From CAZXEU01 sp964639665 (GTDB taxonomy: Bacteria > Bacteroidota > Rhodothermia > Rhodothermales > Bin80): DNA of 35,623 nucleotides. Each line of letters starts with the position of its first letter. Within the stretch, counting starts at the first letter, position 1. The stretch lies in contig CAZXEU010000036.1 of assembly GCA_964639665.1 (NCBI GenBank), forward strand, positions 1-35,623, in the 5' to 3' direction. Under the pieces are notes generated by a model that made no database searches, was not told where the DNA came from, and was given only the letters and a program-made list of their open reading frames with translations. Positions 28,401-33,966 of this stretch are shown here, in pieces. A program made the position numbers and the translations under genes.

Positions 28401-29735
28401 GTGGGCGTTCGTACCCGAGATCCCGAAGGAGTTTACCCCTGCCACACACGGCCGTCCTGCCCGCTCTGGCAAATCCATCATGTCAGAAGTCACACGAAGC
28501 GGCAGTCCGTCCCAGTCAATGGCCGGACTGGGAGACCGAAAATGCAGGTGCTTCGGAATAACGCCACGCTGAAGGACCAGCACAGCCTTGATCAGGCCGG
28601 CAATCCCGGCAGCGGACTCCAGATGGCCCAAATTGGTCTTTACGGAACCCACCAGCAGCGGGCGCTCGGCCTTGCGCCCCTTGCCGTAGACGGCCGCTAC
28701 AGCGTTAAGCTCAATCGGATCGCCAACGGCCGTCCCGGTCCCGTGCGCTTCCAGGTAATCCACTTCCGACGGTGGTATTCCAGCCTGCGAGAGCGCGGTT
28801 TCGATTACTTGCTCCAACGCGGGCGTGTGAGGAACAGTCAGTCCGGTGCTGGCCCCGCCGTGGTTCACTGCCGATCCCCGGATCACTCCCCAGATTCTGT
28901 CGCCGTCGGCCTCTGCGTCGCTCAGCCTCTTCAGGACTACCACCCCGCATCCCTCCCCGCGCACATATCCGTTGGCGGATGCATCGAAGGTCTTGCACTG
29001 ACCGTCCGGAGAGAGCATCATGGCATCCGAACGGAGTTCGAAAATGCGGCCATTCAAAATGGCCTGCACGCCGCCGACAATCGCCATATCCGCCTTTTTC
29101 TGCTGCAGGTCGGACACCGCGTCATGTACCGCAACCAGGGAAGAGGCGCACGCGGCGTCTACAGCCTTGGAAGGTCCCATGAGGCCGAGCACGAACGCGA
29201 CTCGCCCGCTTGTTCCGTTAAGGTTGGTGCCGCTCAAGGCGTAGAGGCAGGAGGCAGCCTCTGCGGGCTTGCTGGACTCGACGACGAGCATCCTGTACTC
29301 GTCGTTGCTGATGCCGGTGTACACTCCGGTGAGGCTGCCCTTCAGACCGTTCGGGTCCATCCCGGCATCCTCAAGTGCCTGCCAGCTGGTCTCCAGCATC
29401 ATCCGCTGTTGCGGATCCAGCCATTCGGCCTCGACCGGCGAGATCCGAAAAAACTGCGCGTCAAACTGCTCGATGTCATCGACGTAGGCGCAGAAGCGGC
29501 ACGCACCACCTGGATTGGCAACGTTGGAGAACAGCTCGTCGATACGCCTATTGCCCGAGCCCGGAAGACCCTCCGTCACGGAATTCCGGCCGGCAGCGAG
29601 CAGGCGCCAAAAGTCCGAAATACTTGGTGCGCCGGGGAATCGGCACGCCATACCCACGATCGCAACCGGAACTTCATTCTGAGACATTCGAGACACGTTA
29701 GCTTCGTTTTTGTGGAATGAATTGCCGGAGCCCAT
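19407..29735 (-). CDS. Type I polyketide synthase, KS-AT-DH-cMT-ER-KR-ACP-KS-AT(inactive)
   Basis: A 3442-residue cytoplasmic multienzyme; ATG 29735 has a GGAG nine bases upstream, while a later ATG (29687) has none. Domains by approximate residue: KS1 22-450 (VDAACASSL Cys 196, EAHGTGTAVGD His 331, GHLESAAG His 371). AT1 585-870 (GHSVGEIAAA Ser 677, ARAFHSALVEP His 783, a malonyl-type HS motif). DH 955-1245 (HQVFGRVIAP His 986, HPLLLDG Asp 1159). C-methyltransferase 1420-1650 (IIEVGAGTGSATAAVLPELP). KR structural part 1660-1890, ER 1895-2205 (HAGSGGVGLAAIQLAQ), KR 2215-2400 (LVTGGLGGIGL; the catalytic Tyr position is His 2364). ACP 2490-2570 (LGMDSLMAV Ser 2527). KS2 2597-3017 (MTCASSL Cys 2760, VEVHGTGSQLGD His 2895). 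AT2 3150-3370 is degenerate: GKGPGE replaces GHSxGE and about 70 residues are missing. The protein ends at YPFQRRPYWFDTA without an ACP. The expected product is a reduced, methyl-branched acyl chain. A TAAATTTC box at 29767-29774 is a weak promoter candidate. Confidence 0.95.
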   Translation of the reverse strand: MGSGNSFHKNEANVSRMSQNEVPVAIVGMACRFPGAPSISDFWRLLAAGRNSVTEGLPGSGNRRIDELFSNVANPGGACRFCAYVDDIEQFDAQFFRISPVEAEWLDPQQRMMLETSWQALEDAGMDPNGLKGSLTGVYTGISNDEYRMLVVESSKPAEAASCLYALSGTNLNGTSGRVAFVLGLMGPSKAVDAACASSLVAVHDAVSDLQQKKADMAIVGGVQAILNGRIFELRSDAMMLSPDGQCKTFDASANGYVRGEGCGVVVLKRLSDAEADGDRIWGVIRGSAVNHGGASTGLTVPHTPALEQVIETALSQAGIPPSEVDYLEAHGTGTAVGDPIELNAVAAVYGKGRKAERPLLVGSVKTNLGHLESAAGIAGLIKAVLVLQRGVIPKHLHFRSPSPAIDWDGLPLRVTSDMMDLPERAGRPCVAGVNSFGISGTNAHIVLEQYGTSNGVPSGQREVRGSARAVTVALPEAIKGLRPAQKARRQREARLLPLSGKTPTALRDLAEQYLEWLDEHTDEIASDSSAAGPLLSDMAWTAGVGRSHFESRFGIVFPDAASLKEQLRALAASSENDQPRTVAKVAFAYTGQGSQWTGMGQALYEREPVARAVLDRCEEVFRAVRGVSLLDVMFGRTEGNLSDTAWEQPALYALECALTALWSSVGLQPSVVIGHSVGEIAAAQAAGVLSLEDGMRFAAARGTVLSETAPGGMVAIFASPSRVASVVENLNGKSAATGLSISADNGTHQVVSGLVEDIEAVSKHFESEGVRVRRLETARAFHSALVEPALDALETSLDGVAVNPPSLTVVSNLTGRALEPGQLLDGAYWKRHARQAVAFARGIRTVAELGTDLIVEIGPRPVLTNMSLSAWPESVQAPVVIPSLCPPSDDAPGSANGAEFLRAVADAYRTGIPVRFEGLFAGEARRRISLPGYPFQRERYWIESTRHRRPGAGHPLLGIRHESASGEATYETELFRSDPEWMNDHQVFGRVIAPGALYGSMMALACLAEQRGAVVVEDVQLHNALIFQEEDSEDDSAGEGRTVQTVLESSEAADGRRIQIFSKGGEEAWTLHVEGRISSGARLPDSGGRVDLDRLKAVLSPVDVASYYRARAGTGIDLGRSFRTLKGLWSKPGEALGEVSVPDTLGRNGLEVHPLLLDGCFQVVAAARNPGGVEDGITYLPFGWQQLWLTGRLPEQVVCHVQMSESPQGVGVDSSESREVMSGELRIYDTTGIPLGGLSGYMVKRATRAALLSAVEGVKDLLYEIVWRDRALAPGMLPADFLPSPAAVAERSGLLSAYLAEEGVEPRERTALLRDLERWSRSRALMTLENLGWLRSEGEVVSAEELRQRLGVVEDHKRVFRRMLEMLAKSSVLEEVDGDFVVRIASGDPLPDEMPRDMDAFATRMAELYPHGATEIGLFKRCGGALADVLRGQADPLTLLFSSGDPTPGDLYLKAPVARAANRILRETVRTLVSGLPEDRHLRIIEVGAGTGSATAAVLPELPEGRFDYMYTDISAGFFAEAEARFGGSEASIEYRPLDVEKDPVAQGFGRHAYDLMIASNVLHATRYLEETLAHCRELLAPSGQLVALENLSGQGWMDLTFGQLDGWWRFADDYRPHHALASPAVWRRALGDAGFGEVAILGLDESDQAGIPDKGVIVAQGPIEVAERPGVWVLASDTGGAAEELAAELAAQNQTVVLAQHGATDTRDPKSDEASIVRATLDVQRRESWRALLKDLPGDAPLSGVVHLVALDGHGFDATTIQMSQDTKRVVASALALTQALLDADATPEKGVSLLTRGAQVLEKERAGQLAGATLWGFGKALAREAVHLQPRMIDLDPGELAPASDLVNELLNPDAENHIAYRFGRRRVARLVRANADAGRLDLPDESAWALAPDPDGVFDRPCVKPLPPGFLEPKEVRVAVEAAGLNFWDVFRSLGFIEEGNLGREMCGYIIDVGSEVSTVSIGDHVVGLGFGAFAAEMVTREELVAPAPSGFTVTDLATVPSAFVSAALSYELSGLEAGDKVLIHAGSGGVGLAAIQLAQAAGAEVFTTASAPKQGYLRSLGVRHVFNSRETDFGQEILEVTEGAGVDVVLNSLTSEGFIEASLLCLAKGGRFVELARRDILTEEEMAAVRPDVGYSILELDVLKKTEPEWVGRVLRAVLKQLREGDIHPLVHSRWPLAEAGAALRFMRSARHLGKIVVTTSPLERGELRQHGTYLVTGGLGGIGLAVANWLAERGARTIVLNGRRQPDSEARDVIGALQARGITVRVALADVTDSAAVDEMLATVDQELPPLVGVIHSVGVLSDGALGNQSWERFEQVLWPKVVGAWHLHRATADRSLDLFMLFSSRVGVMGNPGQANHAAANAFLDQLAAHRQAIGLPGQAIAWGAWSDIGEAAEQRERIERRRAALGGRWFTPQQGIRALEKLIRQDVTNSVVMSMDWTVFQEAVEDRPALLEDLLITTAEGEEDSPALSEDLMTRLRQTPVAEQEELFVSFLQQELKAVLRLPSEPSPTVGFFDLGMDSLMAVELRNRLNRAFADEYVASNTVVFDYPDIASLAHHLAEELGGLGAGPAASVQPEAKRRDVAQVEEDRIAVVGMACRLPGAPDIATFWRMLVAGRDTVTDGRRDTGPWSGAVGDPAAKHDDFRRGGFVEGLDHFDAGFFGIRPIEARMMDPRQRLLLETSWQALEDANMDPSTLRSSHAGVYAGIGSSEYRDLISASGREDSYLGTAGSVALGRIAYTLGLMGPAIPVDMTCASSLVAVHQAVAALQRGEVDLALAGGVHAVLSPAISRFMREYGMLSASGKCRTFDAGADGFVRGEGCGMVVLKRLGDAVSDGDHIWGLIRGSAVNQNGASAGLTVPNGRAQEQVLEEALARAGIQPAEVDYVEVHGTGSQLGDPIEVRAAAAVYGEGREPTRPLLLGTVKTNIGHLEAAAGVAGLIKVMLAMKQGVIPKHLHFEDPNPHVDWDQLPVQVTAEAVKWPSAPERPPRAGVSAFAISGTNAHVVVEGYGSPNGASSAEAERPIPSGSEKLVSVDLPVSVAGSTEAEGLEPRRTRLMPLSGKSDAALRDLARRYLSWLDELSAEDSAGSPLLADMAWTAGVGRSHFSHRAGLVFDSSGTLRRQLESLAESADSRSAANPQATTAFAFAGENGQWTGMGEQLYRTEPVARAILDRCDEVLRADRGASLLDVMFGGSGELDDPAWTVPAVFALNVALAELWSSAGLRPSVVFGKGPGELAAAYSAGVFALEDALRTAAHHGVLKAACSEANGAGAALDEFELAVKGMSLSPPSRSIVSGLTGRLVGTGKPLDAAYWRRQASEPMAFEACVQTLANMGVDILVEIGPDVSLSPMVVSAWPGQGEQAGLARSKPPTVLASLRRPSGGMQVDASELTPAVAHAYELGLDIDFAALFAGEWRSRISLPGYPFQRRPYWFDTA

Positions 29736-29744
29736 CAAGCCGAT

Positions 29745-29748
29745 CTCC
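29745..29748 (-). promoter_or_regulatory. Shine-Dalgarno site choosing the PKS start
   Basis: GGAG on the minus strand stands 9 bases before the ATG at 29735. The later in-frame ATG at 29687, which gives a more typical short KS N-terminus, has no such site. The choice is moderately supported. Confidence 0.5.
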
Positions 29749-30211
29749 GGACTAGCATGCCATTCTGAAATTTAGCAAACAGAGCAGCAACAGATTATGG
29801 CGAAAATGATGCGGCGCAAAACCGCAAGGATCACGCCGGTCAGACCTATAGTGAGGCTCTGGGGCTGGCGCGCTTGCCTGGTTCTTTCGCTGCGGACCTC
29901 AATCCCAATTGCGGTAGCTACCCTTCCAGGCCCCGCTTTATCGCATCTCGCCGAGCAGAAATCCTGCACTCCGACTCTGCTGCGGGCTGCCTTTTGAACG
30001 TCAGGCGCAGTGTTCTATCCCAAGAGTGCCGGAAAACTGCCCACCGATTGGGCTTCGCCTCAGTTGAGCACCGGCACAGCCATGCCACCCTCCGCGCAAT
30101 CCGATTGCAAGAACGCTAAGCTGGGCAGGCTCCCAGGCTCCGGTATCGAGTCCGGAGCGCCTGCCGGCCGGCAGACCGGCGAGGCCACTGCCCAGGAATG
30201 CAGGCGGCCGG
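29749..30211. other. Spacer between PKS and rpiB, no gene seen
   Basis: About 460 bases upstream of the PKS and downstream of the rpiB-like gene. Short frames on either strand (about 65 codons) resemble nothing I know. The region should hold the PKS promoter; TAAATTTC at 29767-29774 (minus strand), 32 bases before the ATG, matches seven of eight positions of a TAnnTTTG box but lacks a -33 partner. No tRNA or regulator gene is present. Confidence 0.45.
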
Positions 30212-30661
30212 TCAGCTGCGTGCCTCATCCATCGCGCGCACGCGCCGAATCTGCTCCCTGTTCCAGTCATCGTCGCCGGGCGGCGTGTCGAACCACTTGT
30301 CGAGGATCTCGCGCACCACAGCCTCCGAGGTAGCACGAAGGCTCAGAGCCAGGACATTGGCGTGATTCCAGATGCGTGCGCCGCGGGCCGTTTCAGCATC
30401 ACAGCACAGGGCAGCCCGGATGCCGCGAACCTTGTTGGCAACAATCGAGCATCCGGTTCCCGTCCAGCAAAGCACGATGGCCTCGTCCGAAAGTCCGGCC
30501 TCGACCCGTTCGACGGCCTGGCGGGTGACCACGGGCCAGTCCTTCTCCTTCTGGCCGCGCGCGGGTCCGAAGTACTCGGCTTCGTGCCCCCTCTTCCCGA
30601 GTTCCTCAAGGATCACCTCCACCAGGTGATGGTATTCATCCGAGCTGACCGCGACCTTCAT
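30212..30661 (-). CDS. rpiB: RpiB/LacA/LacB-family sugar-phosphate isomerase (divergent)
   Basis: A 149-residue cytoplasmic protein from ATG 30661, the normal size for RpiB, which interconverts ribose 5-phosphate and ribulose 5-phosphate. A nine-codon extension upstream is open but not family-like. The active-site loop reads VLCWTGTGCSIVANKVRGIRAALC (residues about 64-87 in pieces): the catalytic Cys and the TGxG phosphate loop are kept. NHANVLALS near residue 103 keeps the family's His/Asn pair. The usual SDHAG-type N-terminal motif is SDEYHHL instead, so the ring-opening His-Asp arrangement differs and the substrate may be another aldose phosphate. It is divergently transcribed from the Nif3-like gene; promoters overlap in the 61-base gap. 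Confidence 0.85.
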   Translation of the reverse strand: MKVAVSSDEYHHLVEVILEELGKRGHEAEYFGPARGQKEKDWPVVTRQAVERVEAGLSDEAIVLCWTGTGCSIVANKVRGIRAALCCDAETARGARIWNHANVLALSLRATSEAVVREILDKWFDTPPGDDDWNREQIRRVRAMDEARS

Positions 30662-30685
30662 GGGAAATAGCGCTGCGCACAATGG

Positions 30686-30716
30686 CAAAGCTAGCCAATT
30701 GTGCCTTCAAACCCAA
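30686..30716 (-). promoter_or_regulatory. Candidate promoter for the rpiB-like gene
   Basis: On the minus strand TTG (30716-30714), a 20-base spacer and TAGCTTTG (30693-30686) match the -33 TTG / -7 TAnnTTTG promoter type of Bacteroidota-like bacteria. The -7 box is 24 bases upstream of the ATG at 30661. Confidence 0.45.
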
Positions 30717-30722
30717 TGATTC

Positions 30723-31562
30723 TTGAGTTATCCCGCTATTGGTGACATCGCGGCTGCACTGGAGAGGTGGGCGAATCCGAGCCTGGCTGCCTCCTACGAC
30801 AATTCGGGCCTCCAGGTAGGTGATGCACGCCGCACGGTAAAGTGCGCCCTGATTGCGCTGGACCTGACGCCTGCGGTCCTTCGGGAGGCCAGGCACCGGG
30901 ATGCCACACTGGTTGTGACGCACCACCCGCTGCTTTTCCATCCACTCAGACAGCTCACGCCTGACGCGTATGCGCAGGGCCTGGCGCTTAGGCTTGCCGA
31001 AGAGCGGATTGCGCTATACAGCATTCATACAAATCTGGATGCTGCTCCTGGCGGCGTTTCCGACGCCCTCGCTGGCATTCTGGGCCTGCGGGAAATCCGT
31101 TTTCTTGAGCCGATGGCAGAAGACGAAGCGGGCCACGGAGCCGTGGGGACGTGGCTCGAGGCCAAGTCGCTGGACGCTTTCCTGCGCCATGTCTGCCAGG
31201 CTCTTGGTGCTGGCAGTCTGCGGTATGCCGGCCGCCGCGATGCGCGGATTTCAAGGGTTGCTGTATGCGGCGGCGCGGGCGCGGGTCTGATTGGCGCGGC
31301 CCTGGCGGCAGGCGTGGACGCGTTTGTGAGCGCAGATGTACGATATCACCAGTTCTTTGACGTGCTGGACGCGGATGGCGAGCCCCGCATGGTGCTCGTG
31401 GATGCCGGCCACTACGAAACCGAAGCGCACACCGAGGCCTTGTTGCACGCCTGGCTTAAGCAGCATTTTCCGAGTGTGGCGTGGCACCGGACGGAGTCCC
31501 GGACTAGCCCGGTACGCTCTTATTGCCACGCCCCGAACTCTCCACAATGCGGCAGCGTTTAA
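30723..31562 (+). CDS. Nif3-like dinuclear metal centre protein
   Basis: A 279-residue member of the Nif3/YbgI/YqfO family (often called GTP cyclohydrolase I type 2 homologs), which bind two metal ions; the cellular role is unresolved. NSGLQVGD (about 27-34) and the metal ligands THHPLLF (about 64-70), SIHTNLDAAPGG (about 100-111) and DAGHYETE (about 234-241) are all present, so the metal site looks intact. AVCGGAGAG leads into the second half and DVRYHQFFD precedes the last ligands. The large mid-protein insertion of YqfO-type members is absent. The only usable in-frame start is TTG 30723, without a clear ribosome binding site. The last 30 residues are Ser/Pro/Cys-rich and not conserved-looking. 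Confidence 0.9.
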   Translation: MSYPAIGDIAAALERWANPSLAASYDNSGLQVGDARRTVKCALIALDLTPAVLREARHRDATLVVTHHPLLFHPLRQLTPDAYAQGLALRLAEERIALYSIHTNLDAAPGGVSDALAGILGLREIRFLEPMAEDEAGHGAVGTWLEAKSLDAFLRHVCQALGAGSLRYAGRRDARISRVAVCGGAGAGLIGAALAAGVDAFVSADVRYHQFFDVLDADGEPRMVLVDAGHYETEAHTEALLHAWLKQHFPSVAWHRTESRTSPVRSYCHAPNSPQCGSV

Positions 31563-31616
31563 GGATATTCGCTATTTCAGATTTACGTACCATCACTCGA
31601 CCCACCGTTCCTATCC

Positions 31617-32375
31617 ATGGCGAGCACAACGGAAACCAGTATCGGAGAGCAGCTGCGTGCACTCATCCGGTTGCAGCATATTGATAACCGAATCGACCAG
31701 GTCAAGAAGCTGAGGGGCGACCTCCCCGAAGAAATTCGGGACCTGGAGGACGAAAAGGCGGGGCTGGAAACCCGGATTTCCAATATTGAGCAGGAGCAGC
31801 TGGAAACTTCCGCCGGACGCCTAAAGGCGGACCGGGACATAAAGGAAGCCGAGGCACTCATCAAGCGCTACGATGAGCAGCAGCTTCAGGTGCGCAACAA
31901 TCGTGAATACGATGCGCTGACCAAGGAGATCGAGGCTCAGAAGCAGCGTATCCAGGACGCCACGCACCAGATCGAGGAGACGGAGGGGCTGGTTGAGGAG
32001 CAGTCCTCGGCTGTCGCGGAAGCCCAGGATCGCTTGCAGGAATTGGCGGAACTGGTGGAGACCAAGAAAGAACAGCTGGAGGAAGTCCTGGAGGAAACCA
32101 GGCAGGAGCAGAAGGAACTGGAAGAGCTGCGAAGCACGGCGGAGGGCTCGGTCGACAAGCGCTATCTGCGCGCCTACGGCAGGCTCCGGACCCGTCTGCG
32201 CGACGGTCGCGCCGTGGTGAAGCTTGAGCGGGGGGCTGCCTCGGGCTTCGCCGTACCTCCCCAGCGGCAGGTTGAAATCCGCCAGTGCAACCGGATTGTT
32301 GCCTGCGAGCATACGGGCCGAATCATTGTGGACCTGGATCTTTACGACCGAACTACCAGGGATCTCGGTTTCTGA
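31617..32375 (+). CDS. Coiled-coil protein of the C4-type zinc-ribbon family with most Cys ligands lost
   Basis: A 252-residue cytoplasmic protein. Residues about 10-190 form a long Glu/Lys/Gln-rich antiparallel coiled coil, with the conserved turn VRNNREYDALTKEIEAQK (about 92-109). The C-terminal part keeps the family frame: SGFAVPPQRQVEIRQ (about 210-224) and ACEHTGRIIVD (about 230-240). In relatives this region carries two CxxC pairs; here the first pair is replaced by Ala/Gly and the second is reduced to a single Cys (CEHTG for CxxCG). Zinc binding is therefore doubtful. The family is thought to act in nucleic-acid or secretion-related processes but has no firm function. It sits directly before rnpB, probably in the same transcript region. 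Confidence 0.85.
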   Translation: MASTTETSIGEQLRALIRLQHIDNRIDQVKKLRGDLPEEIRDLEDEKAGLETRISNIEQEQLETSAGRLKADRDIKEAEALIKRYDEQQLQVRNNREYDALTKEIEAQKQRIQDATHQIEETEGLVEEQSSAVAEAQDRLQELAELVETKKEQLEEVLEETRQEQKELEELRSTAEGSVDKRYLRAYGRLRTRLRDGRAVVKLERGAASGFAVPPQRQVEIRQCNRIVACEHTGRIIVDLDLYDRTTRDLGF

Positions 32376-32397
32376 AATCGCGTCTTACACAACAAAT

Positions 32398-32784
<387 letters not shown>

Positions 32785-32795
32785 AAGCCGCCGCC

Positions 32796-32820
32796 CGGGG
32801 CATGCCAGGAGGCTGCCCCG
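32796..32820. terminator. Hairpin between rnpB and secG
   Basis: CGGGGCA at 32796-32802 pairs with TGCCCCG at 32814-32820 around an 11-base loop. It lies between the 3' ends of rnpB (plus) and secG (minus) and could end both transcripts. There is no T run on either side, so intrinsic termination is uncertain. Confidence 0.35.
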
Positions 32821-32824
32821 CGCG

Positions 32825-33184
32825 CTATTGCTGATCCGGAGAGATATTCTCCGGCAGCGGCGCCAGGGGCTGTGCCCCCTCCTCCGGCAAGGGCGCCAGC
32901 GGCTGCGAAGCTCCTTCCTGGGCCTGCTGCTGAATCACGCTTTCCTGCACAGTGCCATCACCGATGGCAAAGTTGGTCAGAATGCACAGCACGATAAATA
33001 CCGTCGCCAGAATCCAGGTACCCTTCTCGAGTACGTCGGGCGCCTGACGCGCGCCCAGAATCTGGGTGGTGGCTCCGCCGGCCGCAATGCCGGCAAGCCC
33101 GCCCCCTTTCCCCGCCTGTATCAGGACAAGAAAAGTCATCAGGACGGCGATCAGCGTGATAACAACGATGAGGAAGACAAACAT
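32825..33184 (-). CDS. secG: Preprotein translocase subunit SecG
   Basis: A 119-residue inner-membrane component of the SecYEG channel that aids protein export. Two membrane helices are visible: VFLIVVITLIAVLMTFLVLI (residues 2-21) and GTWILATVFIVLCILTNFAI (about 55-74). Between them QAGKGGGLAGIAAGG (about 23-37) is the conserved SecG loop. The tail is a Pro/Glu/Gln-rich stretch with the unit QPLAPLPEEGA / QPLAPLPENIS repeated, longer than the usual SecG tail. The gene is followed (same strand) by nothing before rnpB and preceded by rsmE with 37 bases between. Confidence 0.94.
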   Translation of the reverse strand: MFVFLIVVITLIAVLMTFLVLIQAGKGGGLAGIAAGGATTQILGARQAPDVLEKGTWILATVFIVLCILTNFAIGDGTVQESVIQQQAQEGASQPLAPLPEEGAQPLAPLPENISPDQQ

Positions 33185-33221
33185 CGGATGCCGGGATTTT
33201 GGCGCCTCAACGCCCCTTGTG

Positions 33222-33956
33222 CTACGGTGTTTCGGTGCGTTCGGTCTGAGTCACCGTATGCACTACAAGGGCCATCGCCGCCACGGCAGCCGTTTCCGCA
33301 CGCAGGCGCCGTGGCCCTAGCGATACCGGGACAAAGCCGGAGGTCTTGGCCCGCGCCACCTCCTCGCGAGAAAAGCCGCCCTCCGGGCCGACGAGGAGTG
33401 TAACGCGGTTCGGCATCCTCCCCAGTGCGCCGGACAGGGCTGCAGGCGCCGAGCCATCGCACAACAAGCCCAGGCCCGCTGCGCCTCTCGCGTACACCTC
33501 CTCCAGTGGCAGGGGCACTTCCAGTCGAGGCAGGCGGCACCGGCCGCACTGCTTCATGGCGGATATCATGATCTGGCGCGCCCTGTCCTGTCTAAGTCCC
33601 TGGGCAACCGTACGACTCGTGACCAGGGGCACAATCCTGCGTGCCCCCAGCTCGACGGCCTTTTCCAGGAAGAATTCGTAGCGCGCCCTGTTCTTCAGCA
33701 CGGCCATCCCGATCGTCAGCCGAAGGGGCAGCTCCCCCACGTCCTTTCTGGCCTCCAGAATAGTTCCCTTGGCGCAGTCCTGCGAAGCCTCGGTCAGCCG
33801 CACGCGATACCAGTTCCCGACTCCATCCACGACCCTGATCTCGTCACCTGTCCGCCGGCGAAGCACGCGAACGATGTGCCGGGACTCATCCGGCGGCAAG
33901 GCGAGTGTCCCGGCTGCCAACGCGGCATCGGGCCCGGCGTAGAAGGTTCGATCCAT
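33222..33956 (-). CDS. rsmE: 16S rRNA (uracil-1498-N3)-methyltransferase
   Basis: A 244-residue SPOUT-class enzyme that methylates U1498 of 16S rRNA with S-adenosylmethionine. The N-terminal PUA-like part has DESRHIVRVLRRRTGDEIRV (about 23-42). The catalytic domain has YEFFLEKAVELGARRIVPL (about 93-111) and the diagnostic C-terminal knot VGPEGGFSREEVARAKTSGF (about 189-208) followed by VSLGPRRLRAETA (about 211-223). The start is ATG 33956, 10 bases after the stop of the outer-membrane protein gene, so the two are likely co-transcribed, with secG following. Confidence 0.95.
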   Translation of the reverse strand: MDRTFYAGPDAALAAGTLALPPDESRHIVRVLRRRTGDEIRVVDGVGNWYRVRLTEASQDCAKGTILEARKDVGELPLRLTIGMAVLKNRARYEFFLEKAVELGARRIVPLVTSRTVAQGLRQDRARQIMISAMKQCGRCRLPRLEVPLPLEEVYARGAAGLGLLCDGSAPAALSGALGRMPNRVTLLVGPEGGFSREEVARAKTSGFVPVSLGPRRLRAETAAVAAMALVVHTVTQTERTETP

Positions 33957-33966
33957 GGTCCGGCAC

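Noticed and set aside
28089..29720. Long open frame on the plus strand (543 codons)
   Set aside because: It lies opposite the first KS domain of the PKS and arises from biased third positions in high-GC coding DNA.
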